Below are positions 17,993 through 26,831 of a DNA stretch of 64,000 bases, piece after piece. Within the stretch, counting starts at the first letter, position 1. Every line of letters begins with the position of its first letter. A program made the translations under genes and the position numbers. The stretch is from the NCBI GenBank assembly GCA_011389935.1, contig JAABTJ010000003.1, positions 62,001 through 126,000 on the forward strand, written 5' to 3'. The notes under the pieces are model-generated. The model ran no database searches. It saw only the letters and a list, made by a program, of their open reading frames with translations, and had not been told where the DNA came from. The DNA is from Desulfobacteraceae bacterium. GTDB lineage: Bacteria; Desulfobacterota; Desulfobacteria; Desulfobacterales; Desulfosalsimonadaceae.

Positions 17993-20900
17993 ATGGAAGC
18001 CCCGAATCCTGAACAAATCGAACAGAATGCCGTCAAGCGTGCGGCCGAATGGCAAAACCGCGCCAATCAGCTTTTGACTGCCGAAGAGAAAACCATCCAG
18101 GAACAGATGAAGCGGCTGCTGACCCACCCGCTGGACAAGGTAGTGCTGACCCGCATGATTGACCAGTGCTTCCGTTCCCATGACAACCAGCGGGTGGCGG
18201 ACCAGGTCAATCACCTGCTTACCGAATACGGGGTGCCGGATTTTTTTTCGCGGGTGGAGCGCCTCCTGATCCAGATGTTTTTGGGGATGGGACGGCATTT
18301 TCCCCAATTATCCGTTCCCCGGCTGGTGGAACAGATGCGTCACTCCTCCTCCCGGGCCATTATTCCCGGTGAAAAAAAACCCCTTCACAGGCACCTCGAA
18401 AAACGCAAATCCCAGGGCGTCCGGATGAACATCAACCACCTGGGGGAAGCGGTGCTGGGGGAGCAGGAGGTGCACCGCCGCCTGGAAACCTACCTCGCGG
18501 ATATGAAGGATCCGGATGTGGAGTATATATCCGTTAAAATTTCCACCTTGTATTCCCAGATATCCTCTCTGGCGTTCGAACATACCGTGGCGATCATGGT
18601 GGAACGCCTCTCAAAAATTTTCCGCGTGGCCAGGGAAAATTATTTTACCCGGCAAAACGGGGAAACGGTTCCCAAAATCGTCAACATGGACATGGAGGAA
18701 TACCGGGACCTGGATATTACCTACGAAGCCTTTGTCCGGACCCTGGATCAGGATGAATTCAAGGACTATTCCGCCGGGTTGGTGCTGCAGGCCTACCTGC
18801 CCGATGCCTACGGAATGCAGCAGAAGCTGACCGAGTGGGCAAAAAAGCGGGTGGATGGAGGCGGCGCGCCGGTAAAGCTCCGCATTGTCAAGGGGGCCAA
18901 CCTGGAAATGGAGATGCTTGAATCTTCTCATTTCAACTGGCCCCTGGCCACCTATGACAACAAGCTGGACGTGGACGCCAATTACAAGCGCATGCTCCTG
19001 TATGCCATGAACCCCGAAAACATCCGGGCGGTGCACCTGGGCGTGGCATCCCACAACCTGTTTGAACTGGCCTATGCCTATGAACTGGGGCATGCCATGG
19101 GCGTAACGCAGTGGTTCTGGTTTGAAATGCTTGAAGGCATGGCAGACCATGTACGCCGGGCGCTCCAGGAAAACGTCCGGGACATCCTGCTCTATGCGCC
19201 GGTAGCGTCAAAGGACCAGTTCATCAACGCCATCGCCTATCTGATCCGGCGGCTGGACGAAAACACGTCGCCGGAAAATTTTCTTCGCTACGCCCCTCAC
19301 CTGACAACGGGTTCCGAGAGCTGGACCTTTTTGAAAAATCATTTCCTGGACTCCTGCCGGCGCATAGAATCCGCACCGGACGCTTTGAAACGGACGCAGG
19401 ACAGAAACCGGGAATCGTTTTCCGACCAATTCGGCACTTACTGGAGCGGGCGCTTTTCCAACGAAGCGGACACGGACTGGTCCCTGAAAACCAGCCGAAT
19501 ATGGGCCGGGGCCATCCGGGAAAAATGGATGAAAAACCATGACGATCCCCCCCTCCGGATACCGGTGGTGGTGGACGGGGAAGAGATTTTCGACCCGTCC
19601 GGATCACGGGAAATCATCGACGCCTCCAGATATGCCCCGTCTGGCAGCGGGAACATCACCACGGCCGTCTATACTCTGGCGGACGCCGAGACCATACAAA
19701 AAGCGGTTGCTACGGCAAAAGCCGATCCGGACGGATGGCGCGAAAAGAGCCTGGATGAGCGCCACCGGATACTCGACAAGGTGTGCCATGAACTCAGAAG
19801 CGCCCGCGGAGACCTGATCGGCGCGGCCGCAGCCAACTGGGGGAAATTGTTTACCGAAAGCGACCCGGAGGTCTCCGAGGCCATTGACTTCACGGAATTC
19901 TACCCCCATTCCGCAAGGATTTATGAAGAACTGGGTCATATCACTTGTTCGCCAAAAGGCGTGGGGCTGGTGATCACTCCCTGGAACTTTCCCATTGCCA
20001 TCCCCTGCGGCGGCATTGCCGCATCCCTGGCTGCCGGAAACACGGTGCTCTTCAAACCGGCATCCGCGGCAGTGCTCACGGCCTGGGAGCTGGTCCAGTG
20101 CTTTTACCGGGGGGGCGTATCCAAAAAAGCCCTGCAGTTCATTCCCTGTTCCGGAGCCACGGCCGGCGACGCGCTCACCGGCAATCCGGACGTGGATTAC
20201 ATCATTCTCACCGGCGGCACGGATACGGGCATGCGGATTTTGCAAAACCGCCCCGATATTCAGCTTGCCGCGGAAACCGGCGGGAAAAACGCCACCATCG
20301 TAACGGCCATGTCCGACCGGGACCAGGCCATCAAAAACATCGTCCACTCCGCATTTTCCAACAGCGGACAGAAATGCAGCGCCACGTCCCTGGTGATCCT
20401 GGAAAAGGAAGTATACGACGACAAATTGTTCAAGCGACAGTTGGTGGATGCGGCCAAAAGCTGTAAAACAGGCTCAGCCTGGGAATTTCAAAACAAGATC
20501 GGCCCGATTATCTCCCCCCCCGAAGGGGATCTGAAGCGCGCCCTGACCGAACTTGAAGAGGGCGAATCCTGGGCGCTCAAACCAGCGCCCTTGCAAAACA
20601 ACCCTTACATCTGGTCCCCCGGCATCAAATGGGGCGTCCGCCCCGGCGGCTACACCCATATGACGGAATTTTTCGGCCCGGTTATCGGTGTCATGCGGGC
20701 GGACAACCTGGACCATGCCATCGAGCTCGTCAACATGACCGGATACGGGCTCACCTCGGGACTGGAAAGCCTGGACCGGCGGGAGCAGGAAAAATGGAAG
20801 GCGAACGTCAAGGCCGGGAACCTGTATATCAACAAGGGGACTACCGGGGCCATCGTGCTTCGCCAGCCGTTCGGCGGCATGGGCAAGTCCGCCCTGGGGG

Positions 20901-21610
20901 CGGGCATCAAGGCGGGCAGCCCCAACTACGTCTACCAGTTCATGAATTTTACGGAAACCGGCTACCCGGATGTCGGCGCCATTGCATCGGATTCGCACCT
21001 GTTGTGGACGGTCAACCAGTGGGAGGTCGATCTGCGGTGGAACCGGATCAGCGACCATATTGCCGAAGATATCCGCAAAACCGTCTTTGCCGTCAAAAGC
21101 TACCTGTTTCAGTGGGAGCGGGAATTTTCCGCGGCACACGACTACTTTCACCTGCGCGGCCAGGACAACCACCTGCGCTATCTGCCAAAGGGGCGGGTCG
21201 CTGTGCGCGTGGATGAAAACGATTCCCTGTTTGACGTTCTCGCCCGAACCGCCGCATGCCTGGTCACCCGATGCGTGCCCATTGTCAGCCTACCGGAAGG
21301 GCTTTCCAACCGGGTCACGGCCTTTTTGGATACCCCCTGCGGGAAGCAGTTTTTCCGGGACGCACTGATCACGGAGCAGACCGATGAGCAGCTTTGCGCC
21401 ATGATTCCGAAAATCGCCCGCATCCGCTACGCCCATCCGGACCGGGTACCCCGTCAGGTGTATGAAGAGGCGGCACGAACAGGCTTCTACATTTCCCGCG
21501 TGCCGGTTTTCATGGAAGGGCGAATCGAATTGCTGCAGTATCTCCAGGAACAGGCCGTCTGCAACAATTACCACCGCTACGGGAACCTGGGGGAGCGGGG
21601 ATTGATCTGA
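17993..21610 (+). CDS. putA: Bifunctional proline dehydrogenase / glutamate-semialdehyde dehydrogenase (PutA type)
   Basis: A 1205-aa enzyme that oxidises proline to glutamate. The N-terminal half is the FAD-dependent TIM barrel (VLQAYLPDAYG, KLRIVKGANLE, GVASHNLFELAYAYELG, FEMLEGMADHVRRAL). From about residue 520 follows an aldehyde dehydrogenase with LVITPWNFPIAIP, LAAETGGKNATIV and the catalytic cysteine near residue 795 (SGQKCSATS). A roughly 200-aa C-terminal tail beyond the ALDH domain is present. No DNA-binding domain is evident, so it is the non-regulatory type. ATG at 17993 has GGAG 7 bases upstream. It stands alone, convergent with the acyl-CoA ligase gene. Confidence 0.93.
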   Translation: MEAPNPEQIEQNAVKRAAEWQNRANQLLTAEEKTIQEQMKRLLTHPLDKVVLTRMIDQCFRSHDNQRVADQVNHLLTEYGVPDFFSRVERLLIQMFLGMGRHFPQLSVPRLVEQMRHSSSRAIIPGEKKPLHRHLEKRKSQGVRMNINHLGEAVLGEQEVHRRLETYLADMKDPDVEYISVKISTLYSQISSLAFEHTVAIMVERLSKIFRVARENYFTRQNGETVPKIVNMDMEEYRDLDITYEAFVRTLDQDEFKDYSAGLVLQAYLPDAYGMQQKLTEWAKKRVDGGGAPVKLRIVKGANLEMEMLESSHFNWPLATYDNKLDVDANYKRMLLYAMNPENIRAVHLGVASHNLFELAYAYELGHAMGVTQWFWFEMLEGMADHVRRALQENVRDILLYAPVASKDQFINAIAYLIRRLDENTSPENFLRYAPHLTTGSESWTFLKNHFLDSCRRIESAPDALKRTQDRNRESFSDQFGTYWSGRFSNEADTDWSLKTSRIWAGAIREKWMKNHDDPPLRIPVVVDGEEIFDPSGSREIIDASRYAPSGSGNITTAVYTLADAETIQKAVATAKADPDGWREKSLDERHRILDKVCHELRSARGDLIGAAAANWGKLFTESDPEVSEAIDFTEFYPHSARIYEELGHITCSPKGVGLVITPWNFPIAIPCGGIAASLAAGNTVLFKPASAAVLTAWELVQCFYRGGVSKKALQFIPCSGATAGDALTGNPDVDYIILTGGTDTGMRILQNRPDIQLAAETGGKNATIVTAMSDRDQAIKNIVHSAFSNSGQKCSATSLVILEKEVYDDKLFKRQLVDAAKSCKTGSAWEFQNKIGPIISPPEGDLKRALTELEEGESWALKPAPLQNNPYIWSPGIKWGVRPGGYTHMTEFFGPVIGVMRADNLDHAIELVNMTGYGLTSGLESLDRREQEKWKANVKAGNLYINKGTTGAIVLRQPFGGMGKSALGAGIKAGSPNYVYQFMNFTETGYPDVGAIASDSHLLWTVNQWEVDLRWNRISDHIAEDIRKTVFAVKSYLFQWEREFSAAHDYFHLRGQDNHLRYLPKGRVAVRVDENDSLFDVLARTAACLVTRCVPIVSLPEGLSNRVTAFLDTPCGKQFFRDALITEQTDEQLCAMIPKIARIRYAHPDRVPRQVYEEAARTGFYISRVPVFMEGRIELLQYLQEQAVCNNYHRYGNLGERGLI

Positions 21611-21634
21611 TCCGGCCCGTGTCGCTGAGAAATT

Positions 21635-21673
21635 GACAGGGCTTGGATCTCTGTGCGGGAAAGGCGCCCTGTC
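21635..21673. terminator. Possible hairpin terminator between putA and the acyl-CoA ligase
   Basis: A perfect 8-bp inverted repeat, GACAGGGC and GCCCTGTC, with a 23-base loop in the 70-base gap between two convergent genes. There is no T run, so intrinsic termination is doubtful. Confidence 0.35.
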
Positions 21674-21680
21674 ACTTCGG

Positions 21681-23687
21681 CTATTGATACAGCGCGTCGA
21701 TCTCCCTGCCGTATTTTTCGTAGATGACCCGGCGCTTCATTTTCTGCGTCGGCGTGAGCTCGCCGGTCTCTTCGCTGAATGCGCCGGGGAGCAGCCGGAA
21801 TCTCTTGATCTGTTCATAACGCGCCAGGTTCTGGTTGACCCGGTCCACCCGCTCCTGGAAGAAACCTATGATTTCCGGGGAGCGGACCAGATCGCCGTTG
21901 GAGCCTGACGGGATGCCCATTTCCCGGGCCAGTTCCGTAACCAGGTCGAAACGGGGCACGATCAGTGCCGTGATATAATTGCGCCCATCCCCGATAATGC
22001 AGGCCTGGTCCACATACATGTCCATGATCAATGCCATCTCGATGGGCTGGGGGGCGATGTTTTTGCCGCCGGAGGTGACGATAAGCGATTTTTTGCGGTC
22101 CGTGATCCGGAGCAGGCCGTCTTCATCGAATTCCCCGATATCGCCGGTCCTGAAAAATCCGTCTTCCGTAAACGTTTCGCTGGTGTCCTCCTGCTGATTG
22201 AAGTATCCGCTTTCCATGGAAAAGACCTGGGGGCCTTTTACCAGCACTTCACCGTCTTTAGCGATCCGGATTTCCGTATTCCTGCACGGCCGGCCCACGG
22301 TGCCGGGCTTGATAATAAAACGGGGGGATATCAGCTTGGACACCACCATCATTTTAAGGGCGCCTTTCGGCGTTTTAAAAGGGCAGTCCCCGCGGGCCTG
22401 CATGACGACCATGGTATCGACGAGCCACTCCATTGCCTTTTTGTAAATCCATTTATCCGGCAGAGGCTCCACAAACACCGGGGCGTTGGAGGTGACGGCC
22501 GATGTGGTTTCCGTAAGGCCGTACCCTTCGGTAATGGTGATATTCATGCTGCGGAAAAACCGGGTGATTTCCGCAGGCAGGGGCGCACCGCCGCTGCCGG
22601 CCACGACCAACCGGTCAAAGCCGATCTTTTTGCGGATTTTATCGTACACCATGGAATTGGCAACGGCGAATTTCAAGCCCAGGGCCGGCGGCAGGGGCTC
22701 ACCGGCGATGAGGTGCTCTGCAGCCTGATCGCCTGCAGCCATGGCCCAGTCGTAGAATTTTTTCCGGGAACCGGTCAAGCTTTCGCCGTGCAGCCGGACA
22801 GCCTCAAAAATTTTTTCGTACAGCCTCGGGATGGACAGCAGCACGTTGGGGCGGACCTCCAAAAGATCCTGCTGGATCGTCTGTATGCTTTGGGAAAAAT
22901 TCATGGTGGTGCCGATGGCCATCTGCAGGTGGTAGTCGGTGGTTCGCCCCATGATATGACACAGGGGGAGAAAACAGAGGTTTTCCAGGCGGATGCCGCG
23001 TTCAATGATTTTCTGCAGCATGGGCGTGCTCATGAGCACCTCCGTCTGGGCCTTGAAATTCGCCTGGCTCAGCACGACCCCTTTGGGGTTGCCCGTGGTG
23101 CCCGACGTATAAATGATGGCGCCGGTATCGCTGCTTTTCAGGTCTTTGCGGCGCCGGTCAAATTGCGCTTGGGCCGATGGGGCGTCCACCCCTTTCTGGA
23201 TTAGGCGGTCGTAGTCGATGATGCACGGGTCAGGGGGCGCTTTCACCGGCGACAGGCAGACGATAAATGCCAGGGAAGGGACCCGGGCCTTGACGCGAAG
23301 CGCCTGCTCCATGAGATCCCGGTCTCCGGCAACAACCCCCTTTGCACCGCAGTCATTGAGGATAAAGGCCAGTTGATTGTCGGTGCTGGTAGGATAGATG
23401 GGCACGCCGACAGCCCCGGCCCCCTGGATGGCCTGATCGGCAATGACCCATCGGGGCCGGTTGTGTGAAAACAGGCCGATGCGGTCGTTTTTGGCAATGC
23501 TCATTTCAATGAGGCCGGCCCCGAGGTGCCCGGCTTCCCGGGCCGCCTGCCCCCAGGTGATATCCGTCCACTCCCGGCAGGGTTCGCCGTTTTTCAGCTT
23601 GGCCCGCATGAATACGTCATTTTCAAACCGGCTGGCCTGGGTGAAAAACAGCCCGCACTGCGTGTCTTCTGTTTGATATAGGTACAC
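21681..23687 (-). CDS. Long-chain fatty acid-CoA ligase (AMP-forming, FadD15-like)
   Basis: A 668-aa adenylate-forming enzyme that activates fatty acids with ATP and CoA. The P-loop-like AIIYTSGTTGNPKGVVLS, the GYGLTETT motif and the hinge/ribose-binding stretch TGDIGEFDEDGLLRITDRKK are complete, and the C-terminal lysine region (LTPTQKMKRR) is present. The GTG start at 23687 is chosen because AAGGAG lies 9 bases upstream; the open frame continues 56 codons further without a start signal. The crotonase gene lies 73 bases upstream on the same strand, so a fatty-acid activation/beta-oxidation operon is likely. Confidence 0.92.
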   Translation of the reverse strand: MYLYQTEDTQCGLFFTQASRFENDVFMRAKLKNGEPCREWTDITWGQAAREAGHLGAGLIEMSIAKNDRIGLFSHNRPRWVIADQAIQGAGAVGVPIYPTSTDNQLAFILNDCGAKGVVAGDRDLMEQALRVKARVPSLAFIVCLSPVKAPPDPCIIDYDRLIQKGVDAPSAQAQFDRRRKDLKSSDTGAIIYTSGTTGNPKGVVLSQANFKAQTEVLMSTPMLQKIIERGIRLENLCFLPLCHIMGRTTDYHLQMAIGTTMNFSQSIQTIQQDLLEVRPNVLLSIPRLYEKIFEAVRLHGESLTGSRKKFYDWAMAAGDQAAEHLIAGEPLPPALGLKFAVANSMVYDKIRKKIGFDRLVVAGSGGAPLPAEITRFFRSMNITITEGYGLTETTSAVTSNAPVFVEPLPDKWIYKKAMEWLVDTMVVMQARGDCPFKTPKGALKMMVVSKLISPRFIIKPGTVGRPCRNTEIRIAKDGEVLVKGPQVFSMESGYFNQQEDTSETFTEDGFFRTGDIGEFDEDGLLRITDRKKSLIVTSGGKNIAPQPIEMALIMDMYVDQACIIGDGRNYITALIVPRFDLVTELAREMGIPSGSNGDLVRSPEIIGFFQERVDRVNQNLARYEQIKRFRLLPGAFSEETGELTPTQKMKRRVIYEKYGREIDALYQ

Positions 23688-23760
23688 TGGCGGCTTCTCC
23701 TTATGGTATCGTGAAAAGCAATGGTATATCGAAAAACATTCAAGACAAAATATCGAGCTT

Positions 23761-24591
23761 TTATTCCTCCATAAATTGGCGATCATCATCCGGAAAATCG
23801 GGCGCCCGTTTTTCCAGAAACGCCCCCACCCCGTAAAAACATTCTCCGGAAACAATCAATGAAGCCGCCTGGGATGCCTCCAGATCCAGGCTCTGGAGCA
23901 ATGACTGGTTCCGGCTCTGGCGGATAACGTTCAATGCGCATCGTACGGCGCGGGGCCCGTTCCTGGCGATCATGTCCGCAATCGTCATCGCCTCGTCTAC
24001 AGACTGCCCGGGGGCGCTGACCCGGTTTGCCAACCCCAGGGCGATGGCCTCGCCGGCAGCGACCTTCCGGGCTGTCAGGACCAAGTCCGCCGCCCGGGAC
24101 GGACCGATCAGGCGGGCAAGGCAGGCCCCGCCTCCCCAATCCGGCATCAGCCCCAGGCGGACTTCGGAAAAGCAGATCACCGCATCCGGGTCCATGACCC
24201 GCAAATCGCAGCGCACGGCCAGTTCCGCCCCGCCCCCGTAGGCCAGGCCGTTGACAGCGGCGATAATGGGCACCGGCAGGGAAACAAAGCTGTCCACGAC
24301 GGCGCGCAAGTCACGAATGAGCCGGTCGGCAGGGCCTTTTTCCGATTTTTCCACCGCGGCAACGAGGTCTGCGACCCAGGGATTGTCCGGGTTGACGTCA
24401 AACCCGGCGGAAAAAACGTTGTCCGCGCCGGTGATCACAACCGCCCGGGGCAGATTTTTTCTGAGTTCACGGGTAACGCGGCCAAGCCCTGTGAACATCG
24501 CCTCGTTAAACGCATTCTGCCGTTTGGGCCGGTGCAGCCGCACAACGGCCACCCGGTCTTTTCGCTCTAGAAAAACCCCCTGTTCGGTCAT
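23761..24591 (-). CDS. Enoyl-CoA hydratase/isomerase (crotonase) family protein
   Basis: A 276-aa crotonase. The CoA and oxyanion-hole segments HRPKRQNAFNEAMF and AVNGLAYGGGAELAVRCD are intact. One catalytic Glu aligns in FSEVRLGLMPDWGGG; the second Glu position of classical hydratases appears to be Asp (GPSRAADLVLT), so isomerase or other crotonase activity is possible. ATG at 24591 is selected over one 16 codons upstream because GGGAG precedes it. It sits between the acyl-CoA ligase and a lactonase-like gene, which fits fatty-acid or related acyl-CoA breakdown. Confidence 0.9.
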   Translation of the reverse strand: MTEQGVFLERKDRVAVVRLHRPKRQNAFNEAMFTGLGRVTRELRKNLPRAVVITGADNVFSAGFDVNPDNPWVADLVAAVEKSEKGPADRLIRDLRAVVDSFVSLPVPIIAAVNGLAYGGGAELAVRCDLRVMDPDAVICFSEVRLGLMPDWGGGACLARLIGPSRAADLVLTARKVAAGEAIALGLANRVSAPGQSVDEAMTIADMIARNGPRAVRCALNVIRQSRNQSLLQSLDLEASQAASLIVSGECFYGVGAFLEKRAPDFPDDDRQFMEE

Positions 24592-24610
24592 CTTGCTTCT
24601 CCCGTTGATA

Positions 24611-25654
24611 TTACCTGCAAAATAAAATGTGTCCGTCAAATACCTGTCCTATGACAAAGCCTCCCTTGTAAGGGGCGGCAACGCTTGCCGCTGATATTTC
24701 CTTTCCGTCATCCAGGTATACCTCTTCAATCGAATATTGATTCCTGTCCAAAAAGGAAATTTTCAGAACCTGCGAGGGGGACGCCGTTTCCCTGTTCTTT
24801 GCATGGGCGGCAAAATCCAGAAGCTTCGGGTGACACGCAACAAAGAGGTTCCCCTCCTCGTCACGTTCGATGCCGTCGGCGCCGGTATTCAGATGGATGG
24901 CAAATTCCTTGGTGAGCGCCCCCGTTGGAATGTCTCGCGAAAGCACATGCAGGGACCGCCCGATTGTCGTGGTCACATACACCCGCTTTCCGTCGATGCT
25001 CGTGTTGATCCCGTTGGCGTATTTGAATCTTCTGGCAGCAACCTCCATTTTGTTGCCGTCAAAGTAGACCACATATGCGCGGGCAAGCTGCAGGTATTCT
25101 TCCAGGATGCGCCCCCATTTGGAGGTATTTCCGTGGTCGTTGGTGGCGTAGAAGCTTCGCGGACCCACGGCCAAAAGGTCATTTGGACTGAACATCAGCG
25201 GATGGCCGATCGATTCACGGTGATCAAGCCGGTTATCGCGATATTCGAAAATCTCGACAAAAGACCCGGCTGCTGTATGATTGATTACAAAAAGGAGCGT
25301 CTCCTCCTTTTCGGTTTTATAAAGGCTTATGCCGTGGGGATGAAACTCTTTTGTAAAATCCGCTGTGAGGTCTACCGGTTTATACCCTTGCCCATGCAAA
25401 TCCAGTGCATAGACGGCCCCCTGAACAGGCTCGCCTGCCGCGGAAGCCCTTCGGTCATCGCTCGATATAAACGCAATGCCGGCGGCCGAATCCACGGTGA
25501 TATCTTCCGGCCCCGGAATCCCGGGAATGGTAACGCATGAATCGCCGGAATGGGGTGTGATGGTTTTGAAGTAGCCCGCGTCATAGAGGATTTTTGCAGC
25601 AAGAACAAATACCAGAAGAAGGATTACACCGATAAAAATGATTCGCTTTTTCAT
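24611..25654 (-). CDS. Paraoxonase-like arylesterase/lactonase
   Basis: A 347-aa six-bladed propeller protein with an uncleaved-looking N-terminal membrane anchor (IIFIGVILLLVFVLAAKILY). It retains most paraoxonase active-site elements: Glu-Asp in GPEDITVD, His in HPHGISLY, a second His in VINHT, Asn-Asp in SPNDLLAVG, and Asn in YANGINTSIDG. The DN pair of human PON1 becomes DG (GADGIERD). The family hydrolyses lactones and aryl esters using calcium. It begins the three-gene minus-strand unit with the crotonase (19 bases downstream) and ligase. Confidence 0.8.
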   Translation of the reverse strand: MKKRIIFIGVILLLVFVLAAKILYDAGYFKTITPHSGDSCVTIPGIPGPEDITVDSAAGIAFISSDDRRASAAGEPVQGAVYALDLHGQGYKPVDLTADFTKEFHPHGISLYKTEKEETLLFVINHTAAGSFVEIFEYRDNRLDHRESIGHPLMFSPNDLLAVGPRSFYATNDHGNTSKWGRILEEYLQLARAYVVYFDGNKMEVAARRFKYANGINTSIDGKRVYVTTTIGRSLHVLSRDIPTGALTKEFAIHLNTGADGIERDEEGNLFVACHPKLLDFAAHAKNRETASPSQVLKISFLDRNQYSIEEVYLDDGKEISAASVAAPYKGGFVIGQVFDGHILFCR

Positions 25655-25738
25655 ACACGCTTCCTTGGTAGCGGGGGTGAAAGGCTTTTTCTCTTTTCCT
25701 GAATTGCATTAAATGAAACAAATATCAACACCAATAGA

Positions 25739-26831
25739 GGGGACGCCCTTTATATTTATATATTTACAAACCATTCCGTATCTGCTAAACAACATGCATG
25801 CCCAGACAAGCCAGAATAGATTCACCGGGTGCACTGCACCATATCATTGCCAGAGGTATCGAACACGGAAAAATATTTCGTGACGATAAGGATCGTGAAT
25901 TTTTCATTACCCGCCTTGGCGAATTGGTTGTCGAGACCCGGACCCGATGCTTCGCATGGGCATTGATCCCAAACCATTTCCACCTGTTGCTTAAAACCGG
26001 AAATGAACCCATTGCCGTTTTTATGCGCCGTTTGCTGACAGGCTATGCGGTTGTGCATAACCGCCGCCACAGGCGCAGCGGACATTTATTCCAGAACAGG
26101 TATAAATCGATTCTGTGCCAGGAAGATGCATATCTGAAAGAGCTCGTACGCTATATTCACCTTAATCCGCTGCGGGCCGAGCTGGTCAGGGACATGGCCG
26201 CACTGGATCGCCACCCCTTTTCCGGCCACAGCTTCCTTATGGGGAAAAGGAAAAACAGCTGGCAGTCGGTAACTGAGGTTTTGGCCTTTTTCGGCAACAA
26301 CTATCAAGACGCCCGAAACCAATACCGACAATTCCTTGAAAAAGGAATTGAAATGGGCAGGCAACCGAATTTAGTGGGCGGCGGGCTGGTACGAAGCGCC
26401 GGAGGATGGTCGGCCGTTCACTCGTTGCGCAAAGCCGGCATGTTCCAAAAAAGCGATGAACGTATCTTAGGCGACGGCGATTTCGTGGAAACGGTTCTGA
26501 ACAATGCACAAGAGATCCTAAACACGCGGTATGTTCTGGCTGGTCAAGGTATACAGTTTGAACATGTTCTTACGGCGGTGTCTGAGCTGCTCTCCCTTGA
26601 CCCCGGGGAGCTGTTGGGGCCGTCTAAAGAACGGACCACAGTAAAGGCCCGGGGGCTTATTTGCTACTGGGCCGTACGGGAACTGGGTATGTCAATGACC
26701 GATGTGGCGAACCGGTTGAAGATTGCCGTCCCGACGGTTAGCGTAGCCGTAAAAAAGGGGCGCAGGATCGTTCGCGATGAAGGACTGGCCTTATTGACAA
26801 TATTGAATATAAAAATATAAAGAGCGTCCCC
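25739..26831 (+). mobile_element. Transposable element with terminal inverted repeats and a Y1 transposase
   Basis: The left end begins GGGGACGCCCTTTATATTTA and the right end, read on the other strand, begins GGGGACGCTCTTTATATTTT, giving about 27-base imperfect terminal inverted repeats. The single gene inside encodes a RAYT-type transposase. The right end abuts the stop codon of lpd without disrupting it. The left end lies 84 bases upstream of the lactonase start. A degenerate partial copy is at 35751-35872. Inverted ends of this length are not the standard IS200 arrangement. Confidence 0.8.
25798..26820 (+). CDS. REP-associated tyrosine (Y1/IS200-like) transposase with C-terminal DnaA-like helix-turn-helix
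   Basis: A 340-aa protein starting MPRQARIDSPGALHHIIARG. The N-terminal 150 residues are a TnpA_REP domain: the HUH metal site NHFHLLLK and a tyrosine in LVRYIHLNPLRAELV, the likely nucleophile. The C-terminal part (about residues 255-335: LLSLDPGELLGPSKER, ARGLICYWAVRELG, then PTVSVAVKKGRR) resembles the DNA-binding domain of DnaA. The frame is intact and ends inside the right inverted repeat. Related proteins mobilise or process short palindromic repeats. Confidence 0.9.
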   Translation: MPRQARIDSPGALHHIIARGIEHGKIFRDDKDREFFITRLGELVVETRTRCFAWALIPNHFHLLLKTGNEPIAVFMRRLLTGYAVVHNRRHRRSGHLFQNRYKSILCQEDAYLKELVRYIHLNPLRAELVRDMAALDRHPFSGHSFLMGKRKNSWQSVTEVLAFFGNNYQDARNQYRQFLEKGIEMGRQPNLVGGGLVRSAGGWSAVHSLRKAGMFQKSDERILGDGDFVETVLNNAQEILNTRYVLAGQGIQFEHVLTAVSELLSLDPGELLGPSKERTTVKARGLICYWAVRELGMSMTDVANRLKIAVPTVSVAVKKGRRIVRDEGLALLTILNIKI

